A stretch of DNA of 40,127 nt. Origin: Chitinophagaceae bacterium (GTDB lineage Bacteria; Bacteroidota; Bacteroidia; Chitinophagales; Chitinophagaceae). Shown here piece by piece: positions 24,391-32,972 of this stretch (its first letter is position 1; every line of letters starts with the position of its first letter). The position numbers were made by a program, and so were the translations under genes. The stretch is from assembly GCA_947452925.1 (NCBI GenBank), contig CANGFK010000004.1:1-40127 (forward strand). Direction: 5' to 3'. The notes under the pieces were generated by a model, which was not told where the DNA came from, searched no databases, and saw nothing but the letters and a program-made list of their open reading frames with translations.

Positions 24391-27300
24391 ATGGCTGAGT
24401 CACAACAAATTTTTCAAACAAATAATCCATCCCGTTGGCAGAGACTAAAATGGGGATCCAGGATATTCTTTTTCATATTCATCATAGCTATTGTAGTTAT
24501 CGCTATTACATTGAAAAGTGTATCAAAATCCAATGATAAGATACCTGTAGATGTGAGGGCTATCAAAAAAGTATTAGCAGGAGCACCAACCTATCGTGAT
24601 AGTGATATGGGAAAAGAATATAAAGGCTTCAGAAAATATATTAACAACCAATGGGCTGTAGGAAAAGGGGCAGGACAAAAAGACACTGTATTGAACCTAT
24701 CCAACTCCAACTACTTCAGTGATAGTCTTGGTGTAAGAGCTGCTTTTTATATGTCTTGGAATCCACAATCAACCTTTTCATTAAGAAAGAATATTAATAA
24801 ATTAAATCTTGTTCTACCCGAATGGTTTTTTATAGATCCCCAAGGAGATACTTTAATAACAAAATTAGATAAGGAAGCATTTGATATAATCAAAAGAGCA
24901 CATGTAAAAATGATTCCATTATTGTCTAATAGTATAAATAACATATCGACAGTCGCTGCATTGAGTAGAGTAATTGAAAATCCAGCTAAAAGGGAACGAT
25001 TAATAACAGACATATTAAAACAACTAAACAGACTAAAGCTCGCAGGTATTAATATAGATTTGGAAGATGTAAAACTGAAAAATAAAGATCATCTGAATTC
25101 TTTTCAAAAAGAGCTTTATTCGAGATTACATGAAAACAATTTTTTAGTTACACAAAATGTTTCGCCATATGACACATACAACTACAAACAACTGGCTACA
25201 TATAATGATTATATCTTTCTGACAGCTTATGATGAACATTCAGAACATACTAAAGCTGGTCCAATAAGCGATCAAAAATGGATAGAAGAAAGTGTTGACA
25301 GACTTGCTAAAAATGTACCTCCATCGAAAATAGTTCTTGATATAGCGGCACATGGTTTTGATTGGGATTATAAGGATTCTGCGGTAGAACAAACCTATCA
25401 GCAAGCACTAGTTACAGCAAGAGAGAGTGATGCCCATGTAGATTTTGATAATAATACTTACGGAACACACTTTCAATATTATGATGATAAAGACCGGATT
25501 CATAATGTGCATTTTGTAGACGCCGCTACTAATTTTAATGCTATCAGGTTTGCAACAGAATATGGATTAGCAGGAACAGCCTTGTATAGATTGGGTTTTG
25601 AGGATAGCCGTCTTTGGGGATTCTATGATTTACCCATGACAAGAACTGCTCTAAAGAAATTCAATTTTACTGAATTTAATAAAGTTGAAGGGAGTAGAAC
25701 GGTAGATTACATTGGAGAGGGAGAAATTTTGGATGTATTAGCATCACCGACCGATGGTCGTATACAAGCAGAAATAGATATTGCCAGCATGCTGATTAGT
25801 GAGGAAAGTTATGAAGCACTACCCTCATCTTATGTGGTTAGAAAGTTTGGAAAAACGTCTAAACCAAAACTTGTTCTTACGTATGATGATGGACCAGACC
25901 CTAAATACACAAAAGAAATATTAGATACCCTAGCCTATTATCATGTTCCTGCAACATTTTTTGTGGTTGGCATGGAAGCAGAAAATAACATTCCGCTAAT
26001 AAAGAGGATTTTGAAGGAAGGACATGAATTGGGCAACCACACTTTCACCCATCCCGACATGAGTAAAGTGAGTAAGGATAGGGCATTATTGGAAATGGAT
26101 GCAACGAAGCTTTTAATTGAATGTATTACAGGGAGAAGTCTAGTCATGTTTAGGGCACCGTTCAATGCAGATAGCGAACCCGAAAAGAATGAGGAATTGG
26201 TGCCAGTAGCTTTGAGTAGAACCAGAAACTATATTACCGTTGGGGAAAGTATGGATCCAGAAGATTGGCAAAAAGGTGAAATAAAGAACTTTAATGCCGA
26301 TACAATATTCAGTAGAGTTAAACAAGAATACCAAAGAAATTTAGATAAACCCGATAGTAGCAATATCATTCTACTACATGATGGTGGTGGAGATAGAAGC
26401 CAGACAGTATTGGCCACAGGGATGATTATTCGTTACTTTCAAGCAAGGGGATACACGTTTACAACTGTTGCAGATTTACTAGGAAAAACAAGAGACGACT
26501 TGATGCCTTATGCCAATAGCAAAGATTATTATAAATTGAAAATCAATTATTTATGGGTTCTTTTAGTTTATTATGCAACCCATTTGTTCTTTGCTATCTT
26601 CTTGGTATTTATGATAATAAGTACTATCAGATTGATTATTTTGGGAACACTTTCTTTTCTTCAGAGAAAAAGAGAAAGGAGTATTGTTTATGATAAGGTT
26701 ATTGAGCAATATCCATTGGTTTCTATCATAGTACCTGCTTATAATGAAGAAGTAAACATTGTTGGTTCATTGAAGAATTTACTGAAATGTGACTATCCTA
26801 ACTTCAATATTGTTTTTGTAGACGATGGAAGTAAGGACAAAACATGGGAAATGGTGACTAATGAATTTTCTAATGCTACCCCAAACCTGAAATTACTCTC
26901 CAAACCTAATGGTGGTAAGGCTTCTGCTCTTAATTACGGTATTGGTAATACCAATGCTGAATATGTGGTGTGTATTGATGCCGATACCAAGCTCGCACCT
27001 AATGCAGTGAGTATAATGATGAGGCACTTTTTGATGAAAACCGATTCATTGGAAGAAATTGGTGCAGTAGCTGGTGTTGTTAAAGTGGGTAATGAAGTAA
27101 ATATGTTGACTAAATGGCAAAACATAGAATACATCACTAGCCAAAACTTCGATAGAAAGGGTTTTGCTTATGCCAATGCCATCACTGTTGTGCCTGGTGC
27201 AATTGGTGCTTTCAAAAAGAAGGCAATTGAAGATGCAGGAGGTTTCACAACAGATACTTTGGCAGAGGATTGTGACCTTACCATTCGCATTTTGAGGGCT

Positions 27301-27807
27301 GGTTATCTTGTTACCAACGAGCCCAAAGCAATTGCTTATACAGAAGCTCCTGAAACGCTAAAAATGTTTATGAAACAGCGTTTCCGATGGAGCTTTGGTG
27401 TAATGCAAACCTTCTGGAAGCATTCCGATCAGTTGTTTAGCAATACCAACAAGTCGCTTGGATGGATAGCATTGCCCGATATTTTGATATTCAAATACAT
27501 CATCCCAGTCTTCTCTCCTATTGCAGATGTATTGATGATTTTTGGCTTATTTACAGACAACGCAAGTAAAATATTTTGGTATTATGTGCTGTTTACCATC
27601 GTAGATACCACCATTGCCGCCATTTCTTTCTTGTTTGAAAAGGAAAACCCGTTGAAACTTATCTGGCTTATTCCTCAACGCCTCATCTATCGTTGGATCA
27701 TGTTGGTGGTATTGTATCGTTCCCTGAAAAGAGCGTTAAAGGGCGAACTACAAAACTGGGGTGTATTGAAAAGAACAGGTAATGTGAAGGATGTTGTTGT
27801 TGGTTAG
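24391..27807 (+). CDS. Trimodular membrane protein: GH18-like, NodB deacetylase and GT2 glycosyltransferase
   Basis: 1138 residues. After one membrane helix (about 22-42) comes a GH18-like barrel (about 90-430) with the catalytic segment GINIDLEDV: D223 and E225 are kept, while the earlier Asp of DxxDxDxE is N221. A polysaccharide deacetylase (NodB, about 490-700) follows with YDDGPDP (D499, D500) and NHTFTHPD (H550, H554). A second membrane segment (about 715-745) leads to a processive GT2 domain with DDGS (811), DAD (863-865), EDCD (959-962) and QRFRW (996-1000), then C-terminal membrane helices. The set matches synthesis, deacetylation and trimming of a beta-linked GlcNAc polymer, with GT2 in the cytoplasm and the other two outside. 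The polymer itself is inferred. Confidence 0.88.
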   Translation: MAESQQIFQTNNPSRWQRLKWGSRIFFFIFIIAIVVIAITLKSVSKSNDKIPVDVRAIKKVLAGAPTYRDSDMGKEYKGFRKYINNQWAVGKGAGQKDTVLNLSNSNYFSDSLGVRAAFYMSWNPQSTFSLRKNINKLNLVLPEWFFIDPQGDTLITKLDKEAFDIIKRAHVKMIPLLSNSINNISTVAALSRVIENPAKRERLITDILKQLNRLKLAGINIDLEDVKLKNKDHLNSFQKELYSRLHENNFLVTQNVSPYDTYNYKQLATYNDYIFLTAYDEHSEHTKAGPISDQKWIEESVDRLAKNVPPSKIVLDIAAHGFDWDYKDSAVEQTYQQALVTARESDAHVDFDNNTYGTHFQYYDDKDRIHNVHFVDAATNFNAIRFATEYGLAGTALYRLGFEDSRLWGFYDLPMTRTALKKFNFTEFNKVEGSRTVDYIGEGEILDVLASPTDGRIQAEIDIASMLISEESYEALPSSYVVRKFGKTSKPKLVLTYDDGPDPKYTKEILDTLAYYHVPATFFVVGMEAENNIPLIKRILKEGHELGNHTFTHPDMSKVSKDRALLEMDATKLLIECITGRSLVMFRAPFNADSEPEKNEELVPVALSRTRNYITVGESMDPEDWQKGEIKNFNADTIFSRVKQEYQRNLDKPDSSNIILLHDGGGDRSQTVLATGMIIRYFQARGYTFTTVADLLGKTRDDLMPYANSKDYYKLKINYLWVLLVYYATHLFFAIFLVFMIISTIRLIILGTLSFLQRKRERSIVYDKVIEQYPLVSIIVPAYNEEVNIVGSLKNLLKCDYPNFNIVFVDDGSKDKTWEMVTNEFSNATPNLKLLSKPNGGKASALNYGIGNTNAEYVVCIDADTKLAPNAVSIMMRHFLMKTDSLEEIGAVAGVVKVGNEVNMLTKWQNIEYITSQNFDRKGFAYANAITVVPGAIGAFKKKAIEDAGGFTTDTLAEDCDLTIRILRAGYLVTNEPKAIAYTEAPETLKMFMKQRFRWSFGVMQTFWKHSDQLFSNTNKSLGWIALPDILIFKYIIPVFSPIADVLMIFGLFTDNASKIFWYYVLFTIVDTTIAAISFLFEKENPLKLIWLIPQRLIYRWIMLVVLYRSLKRALKGELQNWGVLKRTGNVKDVVVG

Positions 27808-27927
27808 CAGCACAATAATAAGATAGTAGAATAAATAGATAGTATGGTGCAACATATTGTGTAGCATCCTCCGCCTTTATTTCTTTACTTTGCGGCGATT
27901 ATTATAAATTAGAAAATAAGTTTACTT

Positions 27928-28890
27928 ATGAAAGTATCAGACATTCAGGTTCAAAACGAAAAAGAAACACGTGCCGGCTTTGGTGAAGGTATCTATGAGA
28001 TAGGAAAGGAAAACGAAAACGTAATTGTGTTGACGGCTGACCTTGCCGGTTCCTTTAAATTAGGACCATTTATTAAAGATATTCCTGAGCGTTTTGTTCA
28101 GTGTGGCATTGCAGAAGCAAACATGATTGGTGTTGCTGCCGGGCTTACAATTGGTGGTAAAATACCTTATACAACCACGTTTGCAAACTTTAGTACAGGT
28201 AGGGTTTACGATCAAATTCGTCAAAGTATTGCTTACAGTGGCAAGAATGTAAAAGTTTGTGCTTCTCACGCTGGTCTTACTTTGGGTGAAGATGGTGCTA
28301 CACACCAGATATTGGAAGATATTGGATTGATGAAAATGCTTCCTGGTATGACTGTTATCGTTCCTTGCGATTTCAACCAGACCAAAATAGCTACTAAAGC
28401 AATTGCTAGCTATGATGGACCAGTTTATCTACGTTTTGGTCGTCCAAAGTGGCCAAATTTCACAAAAGAAGATGGTAGCGACTTTGTTATTGGCAAGGCG
28501 CAACAGTTGAGTGAAGGAACCGATGTTACCATTTTTGCATGTGGTCACTTGGTTTGGAAAGCCATCGAAGCAGGTAAGGCATTGGAAGCAAAAGGCATTA
28601 GTGTAGAGTTGATAAACATACACACCATCAAGCCGTTGGATACCGAAGCCATCATCAAGTCTATCAAAAAGACCAAATGTGCGGTTACTTGCGAGGAGCA
28701 CAATATCATCGGTGGTCTGGGAGACAGTATTGCACAGGTAGCTGCCAAAAATTGCCCTATTCCTATTGAATATGTAGGTACAAACGACACTTTTGGCGAA
28801 AGTGGTACACCTGCACAATTGTTAGCTAAGTATGGTTTGGATACGCCTGATGTGATTGCAGCAGTTGAGAGAGTGCTTGCTAGAAAATAG
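27928..28890 (+). CDS. Transketolase C-terminal subunit
   Basis: 320 residues equal to the pyrimidine-binding and C-terminal domains of a split transketolase: LTADLAGSFKLGPF, RFVQCGIAEANMIGVAAGL (with the catalytic Glu that activates TPP), SHAGLTLGEDGATHQ, and the C-terminal GHLVWKAIEAGKALEAKG and TCEEHNIIGGLGDSIAQ. It needs an N-terminal TPP-binding partner to work in the pentose phosphate pathway; that half is not adjacent and is not in the window. 1-deoxyxylulose-5-phosphate synthase-like use is less likely. Flanked by its own terminator. Confidence 0.88.
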   Translation: MKVSDIQVQNEKETRAGFGEGIYEIGKENENVIVLTADLAGSFKLGPFIKDIPERFVQCGIAEANMIGVAAGLTIGGKIPYTTTFANFSTGRVYDQIRQSIAYSGKNVKVCASHAGLTLGEDGATHQILEDIGLMKMLPGMTVIVPCDFNQTKIATKAIASYDGPVYLRFGRPKWPNFTKEDGSDFVIGKAQQLSEGTDVTIFACGHLVWKAIEAGKALEAKGISVELINIHTIKPLDTEAIIKSIKKTKCAVTCEEHNIIGGLGDSIAQVAAKNCPIPIEYVGTNDTFGESGTPAQLLAKYGLDTPDVIAAVERVLARK

Positions 28891-28918
28891 ATAGTAACTA
28901 GTAGTTAGTAGATATTAA
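28889..28918 (+). repeat. AT-rich tail repeat after the transketolase gene
   Basis: TAGATAGTAACTAGTAGTTA and the following TAGATATTA resemble the inverse of the word at 19842-19871. It lies directly between the stop codon and the terminator, as at nadA. Confidence 0.45.
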
Positions 28919-28955
28919 AACACCCTTGAAGCAATTGTTTCAAGGGTGTTTTTGT
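28919..28955 (+). terminator. Terminator of the transketolase gene
   Basis: Stem AACACCCTTGAA / TTCAAGGGTGTT (28919-28930, 28939-28950), 12 bp perfect, 8-base loop, T-run after it. Confidence 0.9.
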
Positions 28956-29001
28956 TGATGGAGGAGCGTAAAATATTGTTATTGTCAAATAATTCAATTC
29001 T

Positions 29002-29862
29002 CTAATCTTCTACTTCACAAACACACCTAAAAGTCAGCCAATTACAAGCATCTTGATATGAAGTAGTGAAGTTTATATTTTTCCAAGAAGTAGAATCTTT
29101 CCAATTTCTTCCTTTAGCAACATTTTTATCAGCTACTATTTCAGATAAATCATTCAAAATAAAGTTTTTAGAGACATAATTATGTTTACTTAGATCCGAG
29201 TCACTAAAACTCTGAGTAACCGCTCCTTGACCACTAAATGATATATTTTCATTGAAAGAAAACTTAATTGGCAAATGTGTTACCGCATACTCCCATTCTT
29301 CCTTAGTGGGCAGTCTATATTTTATTTTTTTATGGCAAGGCGCTCTTTCAGACATTTTTTTGTTTGAGGCATAATTCAACAATACCATATCTGTTCGCCA
29401 TTTGCAAAAAGCTTCTGCAACTTGATAAGAAATGTTTTTAACGGGATAATAATTATATCTAGGATCTGTGAGGTATTTAATAAATGGAGGATAACAAGTA
29501 TCTAATTGAATTGTGTGCAAAGCAATTTTAAATTTCGAGCTATCCGGATTAGGGGTAAAAGCAAAATTCTTTTCATACGAAATTCTATCAAATCCAAAAT
29601 AGGGCAAAGAATTAACAAGATTATCGAATTCAGAGAAGTTGTATTTAATTTTCTTTTTCATAAAATATTCATATTCTCTATAATGAACATTACAAACAGG
29701 CATGACATCAATGTACAAATTGTCTTTTAGCCATATAGTTCCCGGAGGATTCTCTTTCTTAACGCTCTCCTTTCGTTGTGCAGTGCAAGAAAAGTGCAGT
29801 CCCAAAATAAACAATAAGACGGCGTAGCAGCCTTTACTTGTTTTTATTTTATTGATAATCAT
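29002..29862 (-). CDS. FGE-sulfatase-like (SUMF1-type) lipoprotein
   Basis: 286 residues. The N-terminus carries a lipoprotein signal with the lipobox LHFSC (C26). The rest is a formylglycine-generating-enzyme fold: an N-terminal VCNVHYREYEYFMKKK, YPVKNISYQVAEAFCKWR, YRLPTKEEWEYAVTHLP, NDLSEIVADKN, GRNWKDS, and the closing FRCVCEVED. The family also includes the GldJ/GldK gliding/T9SS lipoproteins, but the present protein is shorter and differs in its N-terminus. A paired active-site cysteine set is not obvious, so it may be a structural or binding member. It is convergent to the transketolase terminator and has array D upstream. Confidence 0.75.
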   Translation of the reverse strand: MIINKIKTSKGCYAVLLFILGLHFSCTAQRKESVKKENPPGTIWLKDNLYIDVMPVCNVHYREYEYFMKKKIKYNFSEFDNLVNSLPYFGFDRISYEKNFAFTPNPDSSKFKIALHTIQLDTCYPPFIKYLTDPRYNYYPVKNISYQVAEAFCKWRTDMVLLNYASNKKMSERAPCHKKIKYRLPTKEEWEYAVTHLPIKFSFNENISFSGQGAVTQSFSDSDLSKHNYVSKNFILNDLSEIVADKNVAKGRNWKDSTSWKNINFTTSYQDACNWLTFRCVCEVED

Positions 29863-29971
29863 ATACTTAATTCGATTTTACATTTTGGTTCATCCCTTAA
29901 TGATAACTCAAATATAAAGACAGTTTGGGGGATATTGACTACATCGTCCCCTAAACTGCTAATAAAAACAG

Positions 29972-30160
29972 CCAATATATATATGTATATGGTCAATATA
30001 TTCATATATATATCCAATATAGAGTAGTATATGGCGAGTATATACATGTATATGGACGATATATTCATATATATATTCAATATAGAGTAGTATATGGTGG
30101 GTATATACATGTATATGGTCAATATATTCATGTATATATCGTCCATATTCATGAATATTA
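29972..30160. repeat. 21-bp-phased tandem array D with 63-bp higher-order unit
   Basis: Nine units start at exactly 29972, 29993, 30014, 30035, 30056, 30077, 30098, 30119 and 30140. Three types cycle: CAATATATTCATATATATAT at 29993, 30056 and 30119; CAATATAGAGTAGTATATGG at 30014 and 30077; and a third ending TATACATGTATATGG at 30035 and 30098. This gives a clean 63-bp repeat. The units are AT-palindromic (ATATATTCATATATAT, TATACATGTATA). Two minus-strand frames stay open as heptads (IYMNILT-IYMYIPT). GACTGAAACCT follows at 30173-30183. It lies upstream of the FGE-like gene. Confidence 0.9.
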
Positions 30161-30204
30161 TGGCCCCCCACCGACTGAAACCTTCCTCCTAGAAACTAAT
30201 TGGA

Positions 30205-30330
30205 ATTGCTAGTTGCAATAAGACTACTTTCAAGGGATTATTTTCATTTATTAAATTTAAAACAATGGCCGCAAGAGGAGCTAGTAAAGTGAAGAATTTC
30301 TCTAACCCTATTGTAAGAGCAGCGAATTAG
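30205..30330 (+). pseudogene. Remnant of an FN3-like protein gene (C-terminal fragment)
   Basis: The frame 30205-30330 ends in MAARGASKVKNFSNPIVRA plus AN, and the intact protein at 19877-20503 ends in MAACGTNKERNYSTPITRA plus AG: 12 of 21 residues are identical without gaps. Just upstream GLFSFI-KFK aligns with GLPSFIPYEFK. No start or N-terminal part remains, so this is a decayed paralogous fragment. Alternatively the internal ATG at 30265 could give a 21-residue peptide, but no ribosome-binding site is evident. Confidence 0.6.
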
Positions 30331-30363
30331 ACTCCTATCCCTTAATGGGAGAATAAAAGCAAA

Positions 30364-30957
30364 ATGCAAATAATACAATCCATACAAAACAGAATATACA
30401 CCATTCGTGGCGAAAGGGTCATGCTAGATTTTGATTTAGCAGCCCTTTATGAAGTGGAAACAAGGATATTGAACCAAGCTGTGAAGCGAAACCTAAAAAG
30501 GTTTCCCGATGATTTTATGTTCAGGCTCAGTGCTGGCGAATGGCAAAATATGCAGTCACAAATTGTGACCGGATCACCTATGTCATCACAATTTGTGATG
30601 ACAGAAATGGACAACAACCCAACATCACAATCTGTGATGTTGACATTACCCAAAAATCGTACAGGCAAGTATTTGCCTTATGCTTTTACTGAACAGGGCG
30701 TGGCAATGCTTAGTGGTATATTGAACAGCGATAAAGCAATAAATACCAATATTGCTATTATGCGCGCATTTATAGAAGTGCTAAAAGTGTTGTTGCAACA
30801 AACAGATATCCGCGAACAGTTACGGGAAATTAAAGAGAGAATGGGTGAACACGATACCCAACTTAACCAAATTTATGATGCAATGGAAAACCTCCTAGAT
30901 GAAAAAGCAGCTCAAAGAAAGTGGGATGATAGACAACGAATCGGGTTTAAGCAATAG
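30364..30957 (+). CDS. ORF6N domain-containing protein
   Basis: 197 residues. The ORF6N DNA-binding-type domain fills the N-terminal half: IYTIRGERVMLDFDLAALYE, TRILNQAVKRNLKRFPDDFMFRL, and, after an insert, YLPYAFTEQGVAMLSGILNS. A C-terminal coiled-coil-like helix follows (EQLREIKERMGEHDTQLNQIY). ORF6N genes are frequent in phages and genomic islands and are thought to be regulatory. The insert between the two conserved blocks (about residues 62-98) is encoded by three palindromic repeats. It is convergent to rnc with 11 bases between stops. Confidence 0.85.
   Translation: MQIIQSIQNRIYTIRGERVMLDFDLAALYEVETRILNQAVKRNLKRFPDDFMFRLSAGEWQNMQSQIVTGSPMSSQFVMTEMDNNPTSQSVMLTLPKNRTGKYLPYAFTEQGVAMLSGILNSDKAINTNIAIMRAFIEVLKVLLQQTDIREQLREIKERMGEHDTQLNQIYDAMENLLDEKAAQRKWDDRQRIGFKQ
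30555..30641. repeat. Three TCACAA-TTGTGA palindromes inside the ORF6N gene
   Basis: GTCACAAATTGTGAC (30555-30569), TGTCATCACAA-T-TTGTGATGACA (30581-30603, perfect 11-base arms) and AACATCACA-ATC-TGTGATGTT (30621-30641, perfect 9-base arms) share one core. They encode SQIVTGS, SQFVMTE and SQSVMLT. Confidence 0.75.
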
Positions 30958-30968
30958 GATTGGAGTTT

Positions 30969-31685
30969 CTACGCCAGTCCCAATTTTTCTACAGCGGCAA
31001 TGGCTGCGGCCTGGCTAGCGTCTTTTTTATTGAAGCCTTTTCCTTCGGAGAGGGTCTCACCATCCAAAACGGTTTTTATTACAAAGATTCTTCTGGTTCC
31101 TTCTAGTCTTTCCTCGTGCAAATCGAACGTGAGTACTTTGTTGTTTTTGCTGGCCCAACCAATCAATTTATTTTTCAGATTGATGTCTATCAGTTCCAGA
31201 TCATCTACAAACATGTGCGGAATGATGATTTGTTTGAGTACCCAGTTTTGAGTTTTTTTATAACCTTTATCAATGTAGACGGCACCCACAATGGCTTCGA
31301 GGGTATTGCCAAAGATGTGGCTATTTTTGAGGGCATTATCTAGTTTATTGAATAATGCAATCTTTTTGATGCCCATCTTCACAGCAATATCATTCAATTG
31401 CAGGCGGTTTACCATCTTACTACGCATCTCAGTAAGAAAACCTTCGCCTTTGTATGGATAACGTTTAAAAAGATAATCGGCTACAATAGCGCTCAAAATG
31501 GCATCTCCCAAATATTCCAACCTTTCGTTGTTTTCTTCGGGAGATTCCTTTACACTTCTGTGACTGAGTGCTGCCTTGTAGATAACAATATTATCGGGCT
31601 TAATGCCCAATATATTTACTATGCTTTTCTTAAAGGATTTTGCATCAGCATTTTTGTTACCAAAGAAGCGCTCTATTACTTGCAC
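30969..31685 (-). CDS. rnc: Ribonuclease III
   Basis: 238 residues. The RNase III signature ERLEYLGDAIL lies at 54-64 (with E57 and D61 among the metal-binding residues), the second acidic pair in the region NTLEAIVGAVYIDKGY, and a C-terminal double-stranded RNA-binding domain (about 165-238, NKLIGWASKNNKVLTFDL, GEGFNKKDASQAAAIAAVEKL written from SEGKGFNKKDASQAAA). It cuts double-stranded RNA in rRNA processing. It is the last gene of acpP-fabF-rnc, starting 9 bases after the fabF stop. Confidence 0.93.
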   Translation of the reverse strand: MQVIERFFGNKNADAKSFKKSIVNILGIKPDNIVIYKAALSHRSVKESPEENNERLEYLGDAILSAIVADYLFKRYPYKGEGFLTEMRSKMVNRLQLNDIAVKMGIKKIALFNKLDNALKNSHIFGNTLEAIVGAVYIDKGYKKTQNWVLKQIIIPHMFVDDLELIDINLKNKLIGWASKNNKVLTFDLHEERLEGTRRIFVIKTVLDGETLSEGKGFNKKDASQAAAIAAVEKLGLA

Positions 31686-31694
31686 AATGTTTTA

Positions 31695-32948
31695 TTAGGG
31701 TATATATTTTTTCACAATCACACAAGCATTGTGACCACCAAAACCAAACGTATTGCTCAATGCAGCATTTACTGTTCTTGTTTGTGCTTTATTGAAGGTA
31801 AAATTCAATTTGGGATCTAATGCCGGATCATCTGTGAAGTGATTGATGGTTGGCGGAATAATATTGTGAATAACACTTTGTATACAAGCAATCGCTTCAA
31901 TAACACCTGCAGCACCCAAACAGTGACCAGTCATAGATTTTGTACTACTTATATTGAGGTTGTAGGCATGTTCACCAAACACTTGAGTAATTGCTTTTGC
32001 TTCTGCTACGTCACCAATTGGAGTAGAAGTTCCGTGTGTATTGATGTAATCAATATCTTCCGGCTTCATTCCCGCATCAGCCAATGCTGCAAACATTACA
32101 TTTTTTGCTCCCAATCCTTCTGGATGAGGGGCAGTAAGATGATAAGCATCAGCAGTAGCACCGCCACCAGCTATTTCGCAATATATTTTTGCACCACGTT
32201 TAAGAGCGTGTTCATATTCTTCCAATACCAAAACACCTGCAGCTTCACCCATTACAAATCCATCACGGTCTTTGTCATAAGGACGACTAGCTGTTTTAGG
32301 ATCATCATTGCGCTCGCTCATTGCTTTCATCGCATTGAAACCACCCACACCAGCTTCGCTGATTACTGCTTCAGAACCACCAGTTAATACAACATCAGCT
32401 TTTCCTAAACGAATAGTATCGAATGCAGAGATAATTGCGTTTGTACTACTAGCACAAGCACTCACTACTGCATAGTTTGGTCCACGGAAACCATGTTTCA
32501 TAGATATTTGCCCTGCGGCGATATCCAATATCATTTTTGGGATGAAGAAAGGATTGAAACGAGGTGTTCCATCTCCTTTTGCAAAATTGGTTACTTCTTC
32601 CTGAAAGGTAATCAAGCCACCAATACCACTTGCGAATATGACACCAACGCGGTCAACATCAACATTTTCGTGGGTTATATTAGAATCAGCAACAGCCATG
32701 TCGCTAGCCACCAATGCAATTTGTGCAAAGCGATCTAGTTTTCTTGCTTCTTTTACATTCATGTGCTGAGTAGGATCGAAACCCTTTATCTCGCAAGCAA
32801 ATCGTGTTTTAAATTTGGAAGCATCAAAGTTTGTGGTCATCTCTGCGCCCGAAACTCCATTTATCAGACCATTCCAATATTCATCTAAATTATTGCCCAA
32901 TGGGGTCAATGCCCCCATTCCCGTTACAACAACGCGTTTCATTTCCAT
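31695..32948 (-). CDS. fabF: Beta-ketoacyl-ACP synthase II FabF
   Basis: 417 residues. The Cys-His-His triad is C165 (VVSACASSTN), H305 (INTHGTSTPIGD) and H342 (SMTGHCLGAAG). It elongates acyl-ACP with malonyl-ACP in fatty acid synthesis. The start may be M1 or M3 (32942), since MKRVVVTG is the usual family beginning. It follows acpP by 93 bases that contain a hairpin, and precedes rnc. Confidence 0.95.
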   Translation of the reverse strand: MEMKRVVVTGMGALTPLGNNLDEYWNGLINGVSGAEMTTNFDASKFKTRFACEIKGFDPTQHMNVKEARKLDRFAQIALVASDMAVADSNITHENVDVDRVGVIFASGIGGLITFQEEVTNFAKGDGTPRFNPFFIPKMILDIAAGQISMKHGFRGPNYAVVSACASSTNAIISAFDTIRLGKADVVLTGGSEAVISEAGVGGFNAMKAMSERNDDPKTASRPYDKDRDGFVMGEAAGVLVLEEYEHALKRGAKIYCEIAGGGATADAYHLTAPHPEGLGAKNVMFAALADAGMKPEDIDYINTHGTSTPIGDVAEAKAITQVFGEHAYNLNISSTKSMTGHCLGAAGVIEAIACIQSVIHNIIPPTINHFTDDPALDPKLNFTFNKAQTRTVNAALSNTFGFGGHNACVIVKKYIP

Positions 32949-32972
32949 ACGGCTAAAACCCTTTTAAGTGAA

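Noticed and set aside
29859-30171. Two overlapping minus-strand ORFs (97 and 70 codons) across array D
   Set aside because: Both are open because the array period is a multiple of three and the unit lacks stops in those frames. No ribosome-binding site or known domain supports them, so they are reported only as part of the array.
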